A DNA stretch of 64,000 nucleotides from Cristatella mucedo (taxonomy: Eukaryota > Bryozoa > Phylactolaemata > Cristatellidae): positions 642,501 through 706,500 of the forward strand of contig WPIO01000036.1 of NCBI GenBank assembly GCA_009760855.2, in the 5' to 3' direction. Positions 54,744 through 64,000 of this stretch are shown in pieces (positions within the stretch are counted from its first letter, which is position 1; every line of letters starts with the position of its first letter). A model generated the notes under the pieces. The model was not told the origin of the DNA. It worked only from the letters and a program-made list of their open reading frames with translations, and ran no database searches. The position numbers and the translations under genes are program-made.

Positions 54744-56538
54744 CTGCGTGGAAGAAGAACTTTGCTCTGCTTACTACGAAGCTGCTTATATGCACGTCTT
54801 ACATATAAAATTGCTCCGCAACGAACTAACTTATGCGAAAACGGCTGATGTCCTATGATCTCCAACTGTTATGTCACCAATTGAATTAGAGATCAAGAGA
54901 GATCTTGCAAAAAAGTCGAACACTCGAAGCATGGGGTAGGCTTGAAAACAGGAGAACGGAGTATACAGCAGCCCTCTTCACCAGACGAATTAAGCGAACA
55001 GGCAGAAAGCCGCCAAATTAGAGCGGTCGTCTGCCCACGCTCCGAGGCTAGAGTTTATATTAATATTACACAAGCAGACTTTCCGTTGTATATGCCTGCC
55101 TATATGTGTTGGGACGTGCTAGGCTCCTTGAACGCTATCAATTCGCGATGAGGATGCATGTGTTAAGAACGTCGGAATATTTTAAAGCTCGGACGCTTCG
55201 GGTCCCCTGAATCGTATCAGCCAGTCGTAGGACTGTGTGTGACAGGATCATCCCCTTTTCCGGTCCAAAGCTTTTGTGAGATCCACTTGTGTGCTGAAAT
55301 TTATGTAAACTCTCTTCTCTTGTTGAATCCAAGCCACGAGAGGCCGAGTGCAGGAGAAACCGGCATCTACAGGTCTGCTGCGTGTAAGCAAATGTAGTGC
55401 AGTGCTTATCAGCTGCTCGTTAAGCAAGGATACCAGCCATAGGTCACGGTAAATTATTGAGGATTCTCGATGCGTTGTTCCAAAATCTACCGTTGTCATA
55501 TACAATGTGCCGTTTAAGCAGGTCTTCATGCTGCAGAGCTATCGACAAGGTGTTTGATACCAGTGCTCACCTTCACTGTGTCAGTAAGCATGACGTACTT
55601 TATTCTCTATTTTACCTAGTTAGACGTTCAGTTACATATCCTAAAAGCCTAACTGGCCATGGACGTGTTTATTTATTCATCAAAGGTTCGTAACAATTTC
55701 AAGCCTGAATTAAAATGCAAACTAAAAGAGCAGTATTATGTCCACTCCTCACGTCGCCATCGATGGAACTGATGGCCAAATTCGTATGCAGATAGCACCA
55801 AAACTCTGCGAACTCTCACTGATATTAGGATTTTCGGGCTCCTTGTGCAAACCACGACCTTTTTCAGGCGAATCGTTTCCTGCAATCAGCGCCATTCGTC
55901 CTTCTTTCTCCCACGGTTTCTGCCACCTGCACTATCAAAGCAACAGCGACTTTGATGCCTGTAGCTGGCCTCGAAAAGCTCTCGGTTAGGTGCTTGTTTA
56001 GCCGCCTGACGATACGATACACGATAAATGCACGGAACTTGCAAGTTTTGGTGAAGAGGGCACCAGTCTACACTGTGGTTGATACGCAAACGTTAATGCA
56101 TAACCTCGTAAATGCAGTGCAGGCTAGCGAATATCTATCGAATTGGTAAAGCGGCAACAGCAAAACTTAGCGAGCACACGTTCAGAAAAGTATGGGTTTT
56201 GAATTTACTGTCAAATTTTCGTGGCGTGCAAAAAGCATTAGTACAGCACTCAAAATCCCTATGGGATGCGATTTTGACGGAGAAAAGGAGAGCTACCAAG
56301 ACGACCTTAGAAAACAAGCCTCCAATATTTGGTATACGATTAAGGTCAACCTCGTTTCTGTCAACAATGAATCTGCTAGACGTGCGCAATGGATCACTGA
56401 AATGAAAGCACTTAGTTAAAAAGGAGCACGAGATGTTCTTATTGTGCTTTCATAACACCGCAAAGCGCTTTCCAAAAGACTTTATGATGCCTAGTGCAGG
56501 TCAATTTTGCAGGTAACAATAATTTCGAATAGCTTTAC

Positions 56539-56807
56539 CTGGAGCAAGCCTGCACTGAACCATTTCTCGTTGGCATAGGCGAAACCGTACACCAAGACAC
56601 GATCAATCTAGCCTTTCATGATAGCAGGCACTGAAAGCCAGTATATTGGAAACTGAATTATGATTAAATCAGCGCGTCTCAGTTTTTCCATCTCCACTGC
56701 GATGTCAGGAGCAAGGCAGTGCTTAGAATAAGCCACTCCTGTCTCAAAGCCGTGCTTGTAGAAGTCCGGATGTGCCAGATCACCTGAAAATGGAGTCTCG
56801 TGTTGAA
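56539..56807 (-). pseudogene. NQO-like exon 2 with an in-frame TAG
   Basis: 269 bases. Acceptor TGCTTGACTTCAG, donor CTCCAG/GTAAAG. Reads (V)QHETPFSGDLAHPDFYKHGF, then ETGVAYSKHCLAPDIAVEME and ADLIIIQFPIYWLSVPAIMK followed by G, a stop (TAG, 56608-56610), then IDRVLVYGFAYANEKWFSAG and LLQ. The family has KGW(M/I)DRV here, so the stop replaces the conserved Trp (TGG to TAG). The rest of the exon, both splice sites and the next exon are intact. This could be a recent nonsense change, a polymorphism or a sequencing error. Confidence 0.85.
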
Positions 56808-57632
56808 CTGAAGTCAAGCAATAGGAATTATCAGTGATTAATGCATGAAAATGAATGCTAGTTGAAAAATACTTAACATGCTTTATGTATGCATTATATG
56901 TGGGCAGTTAACTACCTCATATCGGTCCAAGGGAGGCGTAGGAGCCGACGGTCCGCTTCCCTAACCTTTGATTTTACAGAGCAAAAGAACGTGATGGAGT
57001 CTTTAGAAGTGACTGCTGAGGTAATCGGACAAAATATATTTAGAAAGCTAGACAGGTCGTTAAAGAGGACGAACAATTCAGCAGAGCTTGATGATAATCT
57101 CAACCTCTGCAAGAGCGTGGCATTGCATTTACTATTGGAGGTGGCAGCACTAACCAGGTTGGCAACCAGTAATGCACGGCGGAGCTTTCGGCATAGGTCG
57201 GATTTTGACTATAAGTTTCCTAAAAAAATATCGGGACTACATACATGGAGATGAAATAGTCATAAACTAAACTAAGCCTAGATATATATTTTAATTAATC
57301 TGAAAAATAAGATAGGTAGCATGCAAAAATTTGCGTTACAAAATGCCTCGCACAGCTTTTAATTACTAATTAATTAAAATTTACAAGCTGACATCGTCAA
57401 AAGCACTTTTTAGAGGTTAAATATTTTTTTAATTTAAATTTCTGCATCGACACAAGCTATGAATATTATTTCTAAATATATAGTTCACAGGTCAGCAATT
57501 CTAGCTCAACGTGTAGAAGCAGCAGGTTGTGAAGTGACCCGAATTGGCAGCCCAAATATTGAGGCAGCCATTTTCACGAGCACTCTAGCAGCCTGGAGTC
57601 CGTGCTTAACAGACAGGTGCAGCGTTTTTATT

Positions 57633-57815
57633 AATAATAGTAATAACAATAATAATGCATCTGATAGAGCGCCCTCCGAGAAATCAATCTCATTCTAGGC
57701 ACTTTAAATTTGCTGCAACGAAAGCACGATCGAATGTTTAGTTGTAGCATGCTCAATGCACAGCAAGAATAATATGGTTGGGGTGACATGCACAGGGTCA
57801 GCGTGCAAGTGTTTA
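57633..57815 (-). mobile_element. LINE-A 3' tip in NQO intron 1
   Basis: AATAACAATAATAATGCATC, then GATAGAGCGCCCTCCGAG, CATTCTAGGCACTTTAAATT and ACATGCACAGGGTCAGCG. Confidence 0.88.
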
Positions 57816-58003
57816 TTGTCCTCCAATTCGTGCCGATAGCAACTTTGCACTCTGCAATCCCACTGTCCATGTGAAAAAAAATGCAAACCCGACTCTTCAT
57901 CAGATTTTTAGACTACAGCTGCATAGGAAGACTCTATGCAGCTGTAGAATAGGTTCCTTGATCTAACTGACCTAATCACGCGAGTAGAACCCCTGAAAAA
58001 AAA

Positions 58004-58181
58004 TAAAAAAAATCCTAGCTGATTAAAGAGCCCCTTTTTGTATAGGAACAGAAGAGCCTTTACGGCTATCACCACCGCTTGCAGTGGTGATAAAGAATCG
58101 CCCACTGCAGGAATCGAACCCACGACTTCGGGACCGAGGTCATGAAAGCAATCGCCTTACCTAATGTGCCATCACGGCTCG
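58004..58181 (-). repeat. SINE-1 in NQO intron 1
   Basis: CCTAGCTGATTAAAGAGCCC, then TTTTTGTATAGGAACAGAAG, CACCGCTTGCAGTGGTGATA, box B complement GGAATCGAACCCACGAC and CCTTACCTAATGTGCCATCA. Confidence 0.9.
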
Positions 58182-59078
58182 CCAACCTACCTATGGAAGT
58201 GGTTCACTTTAAAAGAGTACTGTGGACCGACTGTAAAATGAACTCTAAATTTCATTCAAAATAAACAAGAAGACTCCCGAAGTGGGGCCAAAAGCATAAC
58301 CTACATCGATTAGCTGCGATAAAGATTAATGGCTGTGGCAGCTAGAAGTCTCGACGCCATAGGGCTACCCGTTTAGTCGCACGGGTTTGATCAACAGTTG
58401 GCAGCTCATAACAGGACGACTGTTTGCCATCTTCAAAGGTTCGACTTCGTGTTTTCCTCAGGCAATAAAGGACGTTTTGATTCCAATGTCCCTAAGTTCG
58501 CGTTAGTAGCTAGTTAGTTTTTAGCAGCCAGGTAGCTGTTTGTCGAGGACCCTCCTGCTCTGGTAAAGAGCCGAGTGTCATTTCATTTTATGTTTATCAT
58601 TTTCTTTTCTACTTCTCCTAATTGTTTAGTAACCCAGCCAATTGTCCGCTAGTTTAAAATCTCATTAGAAACGCAGTCTGACTAAATGAAGTGACTTCAT
58701 CTTCTTTACTATTATTGCCTACCGGCAGCGTTCATATTGCAAACAAAGACAAACCACAGGCTGGAAAGGTGCTAATTGCTCTGCGACTACAGCTCCACAA
58801 GCCTGGCCCAGTGGCAGCTGATCCAGTCACAGGTGCCAGTACTGATACTCGTAAGAGGTATGGTCGTACGCCCTGCTGGCGAACGCTAAATGCCGAGTTC
58901 CCATCTGGGATTTCTGTCACGGGGAATCTGCAAGACCAACAAATACTGTAACAATCGATGAGTTGGCGAAGCTGATGACGGAATCACTGCATCCGACTAA
59001 CCTGACGAGAAGTAGCGAAATTCACATGGTAATACTCTCGGTCATACCTATGAATGCATCGGCTTAAGAATGACTCAC

Positions 59079-59256
59079 CGACGATATCGCCTTTACCACA
59101 CACGGGATTAAAATTCATTTCGTATAAATCTGAGATCTCGACCAGGTAGCCGGCCTCTTTCAAAGTGTCTGCAGCTGTATCCTTCAGAGCACCATTGAAT
59201 GACTTCGGTTCCTGGTGAGCATACACAATTAGAGCTCTCTTCTGAGTGGAAGTCAT
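59079..59256 (-). CDS. NQO-like quinone reductase exon 1 (N-terminus)
   Basis: NQO1/NQO2 are cytosolic FAD flavoproteins that reduce quinones by two electrons. Starts ATG at 59256: MTSTQKRALIVYAHQEPKSF, then NGALKDTAADTLKEAGYLVE and ISDLYEMNFNPVCGKGDIV. The VYAHQEPKSFNG FAD-binding segment and the SDLY.MNF segment are textbook for the family. Donor GTCG/GTGAGT, phase 1, joins exon 2 at 56807. The three exons give about 183 residues of the usual 230-270. The N-terminal stretch is closer to NQO2 than to bacterial homologues in my memory, but I do not choose between NQO1 and NQO2. Confidence 0.9.
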
Positions 59257-59539
59257 GGCTCAGGCGCTCTGAAAAAAGTGCGGCCGCGCTGACAGCACAC
59301 GCAGATCGTGCTGCTCTAGACAGAGTGTATCCCTGTTGCATGCTGCTGGGGCTGCGCCGGAAAGACACACAAGTTTGAAGCCCTTGAAGCGGGCTCGAAA
59401 GTGCGATGCCCGAAAGTGTGGAGCCAAGGATCAGGGTCAGGATTTTTTGCTGAAAACCTTATAACACTACAAAAAAATCATAATAACGAAACATTCATAC
59501 ACAGTCCAAAGAGACTTGCACCTCCTATTTGGTCAAATC

Positions 59540-59740
59540 AAGGAATTTCATGTCGTGCGGTAGCGAGTTACAATGCTTTGGAACATACAAACTAGACGCG
59601 TGGTCTCCAAAGGGATTAAGATTGCTAAACAATTTGAGTCAGAGAAGTGGGGCGGTATACATGAAGCTTGATGAATGATATTTCATATGCCTATGCTGAA
59701 GCAAGAGCATGAAGAATCCATCAAACATCACCTTGGAACT
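59540..59740 (-). mobile_element. LINE-A fragment
   Basis: GGAATTTCATGTCGTGCGGT, then GCTTTGGAACATACAAACTA and GACGCGTGGTCTCCAAAGGG match the antisense ORF end of LINE-A (compare 49070-49130). Confidence 0.65.
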
Positions 59741-60118
59741 CCCAGATCAGAACTTACACAGCGGCGATCCTCGAGGCGATCTACAAGATTGTATCACTAG
59801 ATTCCTTGTCAGCAAGATAGATTACATCAGTAATCAACCACAAGGGTAACGCCCCCATTGCACAACCGGAAATGATCCTACGAACAGCGTTCAAAGTCTA
59901 GGGAACCCCAGACATCTATGCTTGGTCTACTTCTTAGTATTAATCTTTTTACCAGGTCCTTTTTCCGAAAGTTGTATTCTTCTCTTTGCAGATGTAATCA
60001 CAAAGCACTGGCTACGCCTTAATTTGTTGGCAGATGAAATAATGGAATGGGGTGGAATCAGGGAATCTTACATAACGGAAGAAGTGATACCATGAGAGAA
60101 GATAGATTATTTCTACTG

Positions 60119-60475
60119 TTAGTAATAATAATAACACATTTGATAAAGCGCCCTCGGAGAACTCAGTCTCTTTCTAGGCGCTTTACATTTGCTGCAAATA
60201 AAACACGATCAAATGGTTAGTGGTAGCATGCTCAATAAACAAGAATAAAATAGTTAGGGTGACGTGCACAAGGTTAGCACGCAAGTGGTTAGTGGCAGCG
60301 TGCACAGTGTCAGCCCCCACAAGCGCTTAAAGGTTGAATCACAGGGACCCACTAAAAGCTGTGATAAATAGGTATATTTTAAATTTCTTTTTAAATGTGG
60401 TCAATTTAGGGAATGTCGTGACGCATACAGTTGGCGAGATCTTTTCTACCATTGGCCAGATTACTTCTACCATTT
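60119..60475 (-). mobile_element. LINE-A 3' end
   Basis: TTAGTAATAATAATAACACA, then TTTGATAAAGCGCCCTCGG, TTTCTAGGCGCTTTACATTT and ACAGGGACCCACTAAAAGCT. Both stem arms intact. Confidence 0.9.
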
Positions 60476-61399
60476 ACAACTTGCTGTTGGAGGAACTCAA
60501 ACTACTTCACTGTGACTAAAATATGTTAGAAATTGAGGAAGAAACGAGATACGGTGGGTACTCTTACATTAAATTACTTCAACACAAGTTTGCGTTAATG
60601 TCGCGGTATGAAAAAAATTAGCATGTCTGACTGGCATCGGATATGGTCGGGCAGTTGGTTAATTTCGGACAGGTCTCAGTCACAGCAAATAGGTCAGGGG
60701 CGTCATCAAAATCAGATCACGTCGTACGAGGTTTGCTGCACATTGAACCCGCATCCCTTTGGTATTCATGAATTGTAGCAGCCGGTTTTATAGAAGACAG
60801 GTAACTTTTTAAGTTAGACTGATTCACAGCAGTGCTTGTGTAAGAGCACATCAGACGGTTAAAGACACTAATGAAAAATCTAGGCCTGGCCAAATTAACC
60901 CCTTCCCCTCTTTTGCTATGGCCACAAGTTTGCATTAATGTCGCTTTTACTATGGCCAGGCCTGTTGCGGTTGATTCCCTATTCGTTAACTCTCGTTAGA
61001 AGCCGCAGCTACTCAGTGCATTTGAACGACAACAGCGAACTGGTAGCAGGCATGCTCGATCGCGTCGAATAGAGCCTGGCACTGAAGAGCTGGCAAAGCT
61101 ACGGAGATAGCCCGCGAAGCAGGTGCAGACGCGCGAGTCGGAGCAGGGCAAGCCGTCCAAGGAGAAGCGCGCCCGACGGCGATATGGGGGCGGGTGGCAA
61201 GCATCCGGGTATCCCTAAAGCGTGCAGTCGCTTAAGCACTAGTCTAAAAAAATCAGAGCTACTTTAAATAGATCTGAGCTGTATCAGTTTTTTGACTTGA
61301 TGCTGTTGAAGATTTTGCATTTTCCGAAATTTCTGCGACTGTCAAAGGACACCCACCACTCTTGTCTAATGAGCCGGAAGATATATAAAGGAATCGGCA

Positions 61400-61560
61400 A
61401 TCACTCATACGGTGGAGACACCTTGCTGCACCTACCATTTAACCCAATCGAATCAGCTGTAGCAACTGATAGGCAGAATAGTTTCCTTGCAGACACTCGA
61501 CCATGGAGTTTAGCCAACTTTCTTAATTAAGCTAAGCAGCGTTGAGAACAAACGGCTGCC
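61400..61560 (+). mobile_element. LINE RT fragment
   Basis: The frame with FNPIESAVATDRQNSFLADT, then RPWSLANFLN resembles the SESA.ATD.LN.CLADIRSWMS.NFLKLN segment of LINE-B. Short and isolated. Confidence 0.5.
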
Positions 61561-61799
61561 CACAGGACACCCTCAACATACGGCTGGACTCGGAAATGTT
61601 GCTTATTTAATTGACGATACGATTTATTGTTTAGCCATTATCGGGAGCTTGCAATTAAGATGCCTGCAATGACCTCAGATGCTTGGGTGATTGGCTAGGT
61701 GAGACGATTGGTGCATAGCTATTAGAATCTTGCTTTCTGAAGCAACTCCGTGCGGAGCAGGCAGCAAGGATCGCCTCTCGTCGACAAAAACCACCAGCC

Positions 61800-62390
61800 A
61801 AATAATAATGATGGTGACACGACTTTGCACAGCACCCTCGGAGAACTTAGTTATTGATAGCATGCACGTCAGTATGCGTGGACACATGAAGGACGGTTCA
61901 CGTGTACATAGCAAATTCTGTTAGGAACATGAGTATTTGTAGCTTCTGTTTGAATGACAACGAGTCAACGGATGTCGTCACGCCCGTTTGGCACGAGTTC
62001 GAGACTTAGGGAGCGTACCAACTCAACGCATGACCTCCAAAGGATTTGAGGTTTGCTCGAGGCATAGCTAAGCGATTTGAGACTGAATATGTGGTGGTAC
62101 GACGCGTTGCCTCGTTAGGATCAAGTTCAGTTAGGTAGGCTGAAGCAAGCGAATGAAGGGACCAAACAGCAATAAAAGCTCCAGGTCAAACACTTGAAGG
62201 GGAGCCAGTGCAGGTTGGATTGCGGTGGGAAGTGGAGTAACGGAATAGCTCTGACGACAGCCAAGCCTGAAGCTGAAACGTTTGCATCGACCGTTAGCAC
62301 CTCCAAACTTAATGTACTCGAACATTGCTTGAGTACCTTTGTGTTACAATTTCCCACGCTTTGCATGCGATCACATTAGTACTGCAAGTA
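61800..62390 (-). mobile_element. Old LINE-A 3' half
   Basis: AGCACCCTCGGAGAACTTAG, then GGGAGCGTACCAACTCAACG, GCATGACCTCCAAAGGATTT and GAGGTTTGCTCGAGGCATAG with GCCAGTGCAGGTTGGATTGC. Heavily decayed. Confidence 0.65.
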
Positions 62391-62513
62391 GCCGATGATA
62401 GCCTAATCCTCGATCTACATTGCTATGCTGGCTAGCTGACTGGCTAGTTAGCTTGGTGTGCCAGTATAATAAATAGCCCACACCACCTGCCACATACTAT
62501 CTGTTGTTGGACC

Positions 62514-62784
<271 letters not shown>

Positions 62785-62966
62785 CAGTATGGAGGGCAAG
62801 AGAAAGAGAAAAAGAGAGAAAGGAGAGAAAGTGGAAGAGAGAGAGAGAATGTGTGTCATCAGCAGAGAGCCTCGCGTTAAGCTTTAGTAGTCACATTTTC
62901 ATAAATATATCTAACTGTGCTGTGCTGTGTGGGCTGCCAGCCACCACTTATTTCAGGGTAATGTGT

Positions 62967-63008
<42 letters not shown>
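62967..63008. repeat. (GA)n microsatellite
   Basis: About 20 AG units following AGAAAGAGAG. Confidence 0.95.
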
Positions 63009-63009
<1 letters not shown>

Positions 63010-63174
63010 GGCACAATTCCGAATAGTGGTAAGGGTCAAACGTTAGGCTACTCTTTGTCATGAATTATAACCTCGCTGGGCTGCGTGCGACAAGCGTACC
63101 TAGCGAGGTATTTCTCTTTAAGTAGGTCTGATGTTGGGGGACTATCGATGTCTCAACAGACGGTCTAGATCTGG

Positions 63175-63402
63175 CAGGGTACCTTATCCTCCCAACGAGC
63201 ACGATCAATTTCTGCAGATACGCTCGCTGTAAAAGGGCTCCAGCCACCACTATTAAGCTGTATTAAACTGCCCTTCAGAGGCCAGGCGCAAAATTGCACT
63301 GTAGAGCTCATTAAAGTGGTGCAAATATCTGCAGCCGAGACAGATATTTTACTATGAGCAGCACGAGACCTGAGACAGTGGGAAAGGTCGGCACTGAAAC
63401 AA
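63175..63402 (-). other. Candidate exon, unidentified
   Basis: On the - strand, TTGTTTCAG precedes an open frame of about 75 codons (ADLSHCLRSRAAHSKISVSA, then TTLMSSTVQFCAWPLKG) that ends at GATAAG/GTACCC. The codons look non-repetitive and the flanks resemble splice sites, but I recognise no family. It may be a chance frame. Confidence 0.2.
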
Positions 63403-63439
63403 GCACTGGGACCTTGCATTTAAGTTATCGTCTGTTTAG

Positions 63440-63560
63440 TTCAGTTGGGACTTGGGCGTGCTCTACACCGAAAGCTTCAAGCTAATCGGCAGAGGAAAAT
63501 AGCTGTCATTGTGTAATAGCTCCAACACAAAAATGCAAGTTTAATTAGTGGTATCGAAAC
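63440..63560 (-). mobile_element. LINE-B fragment
   Basis: ATCGGCAGAGGAAAATAGCT, then GTCATTGTGTAATAGCTCC resembles the antisense LINE-B 3' region at 49.67-49.72 kb. Confidence 0.45.
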
Positions 63561-64000
63561 TCTAGATTCAAAAGTATATCAGGCATACCTTTACCAGCAT
63601 GCAGCATGATCATGGCCAGTACGGAGCTCGTATCTGAGCAGCCTAATGGCGTGCAGGTGCAAACTTACTGAAATGCTGGCGGCAGAAATCACCTCCCTGC
63701 AGAAGTCAAAGTGGTCCGGCTTGAAGTGCTTGAAAGCTCAAATGTAGACGTTGAAAGTTCAAAGGTAGACGATGTGCGATGCTCGTGCAATGCACCAGCA
63801 GCTGCAGCAGCAACACCGGCCTTACGGCTTCATGTTGCTTCTGATATAGGGGCAAAGAAAAATGCAGAGTCATCATGCCATCAGTGACTGAAGGGGCTTA
63901 ACCAATCTCTGATGACAAAGAGCTTCTCTAGGGATCAGCCCGTCTGCATCATCGATCACAGCTGCAATCTCAAAGAGTATACATTGGTTTTTAAGCTGCG

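Noticed and set aside
55248-55529. 93-codon - strand frame between NQO exons 2 and 3
   Set aside because: No recognised domain and not in phase with the NQO exons; possibly LINE-derived but not supported.

Overview
This is animal (metazoan) nuclear DNA, most likely from an invertebrate bilaterian; the species cannot be named from the sequence. There are no operons. Genes are split by GT-AG introns. Most of the DNA is truncated non-LTR retrotransposons, tRNA-derived SINEs, microsatellites and GC/CpG-rich blocks. Nearly all long open frames without introns are repeat translations, LINE remnants or chance frames in GC-rich DNA.

Two host genes can be supported. (1) A vesicular glutamate transporter (VGLUT, SLC17A6/7/8 type) lies on the + strand from about 26.3 to 47.65 kb. 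Nine exons join in phase into about 610 codons covering the whole 12-helix transporter. The first intron appears to be GC-AG, and the cytoplasmic tail carries a run of about 24 Glu, one Asp and 7 Glu. The amino terminus and promoter are not resolved; GC-rich DNA at 9.65-13.5, 16.2-17.3 and 21.5-26.3 kb may hold them. (2) An NQO1/NQO2-like quinone reductase lies on the - strand from 59.26 to 54.64 kb. Three exons join in phase, but the conserved Trp of the KGW motif is a TAG stop and no terminal exon was found.

The repeats fall into a few families. LINE-A is L2-like; its 3' end is an AAAGCGCC/GGCGCTTT stem-loop followed by an ATT-rich tail. LINE-B is a second L2/CR1-like family. LINE-C is known here only from 3' ends resembling LINE-A. 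An older EN+RT fossil lies at 18-20 kb, and an R2-type LINE with a restriction-like endonuclease near 0.85-1.47 kb. SINE-1 has a tRNA head with intact boxes A and B and an unusual palindromic arm. SINE-2 is a second tRNA-like family. Several insertions are nested: a LINE-A holding three other insertions at 5.0-6.8 kb, and a LINE-B holding two LINE-As, one of which holds two SINEs, at 33.6-35.0 kb.

Layout: 0-9.5 kb, LINE remnants, a fold-back element with degenerate TTTAGGG repeats (2.1-2.95 kb) and a 14-bp minisatellite (8.04-8.41 kb); 9.5-13.6 kb, CpG-rich block; 13.7-13.9 kb, long (TA)n; 14.2-21.2 kb, LINEs, SINEs and GA-rich DNA; 21.5-26.3 kb, GC-rich DNA; 26.3-47.65 kb, VGLUT; 48-53.6 kb, (GA)n and LINEs; 54.6-59.3 kb, quinone reductase; 59.3-64 kb, LINE pieces, (GA)n and one weak candidate exon. 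Stretches not listed (about 600-840, 4400-5030, 7210-8030, 9220-9540, 15215-15680, 17400-18060, 31135-32100, 32300-33300, 38830-39450, 39530-40050, 40815-41510, 53600-54640, 54750-56530, 58180-59070, 60480-61400, 63560-64000) showed me nothing I could identify.
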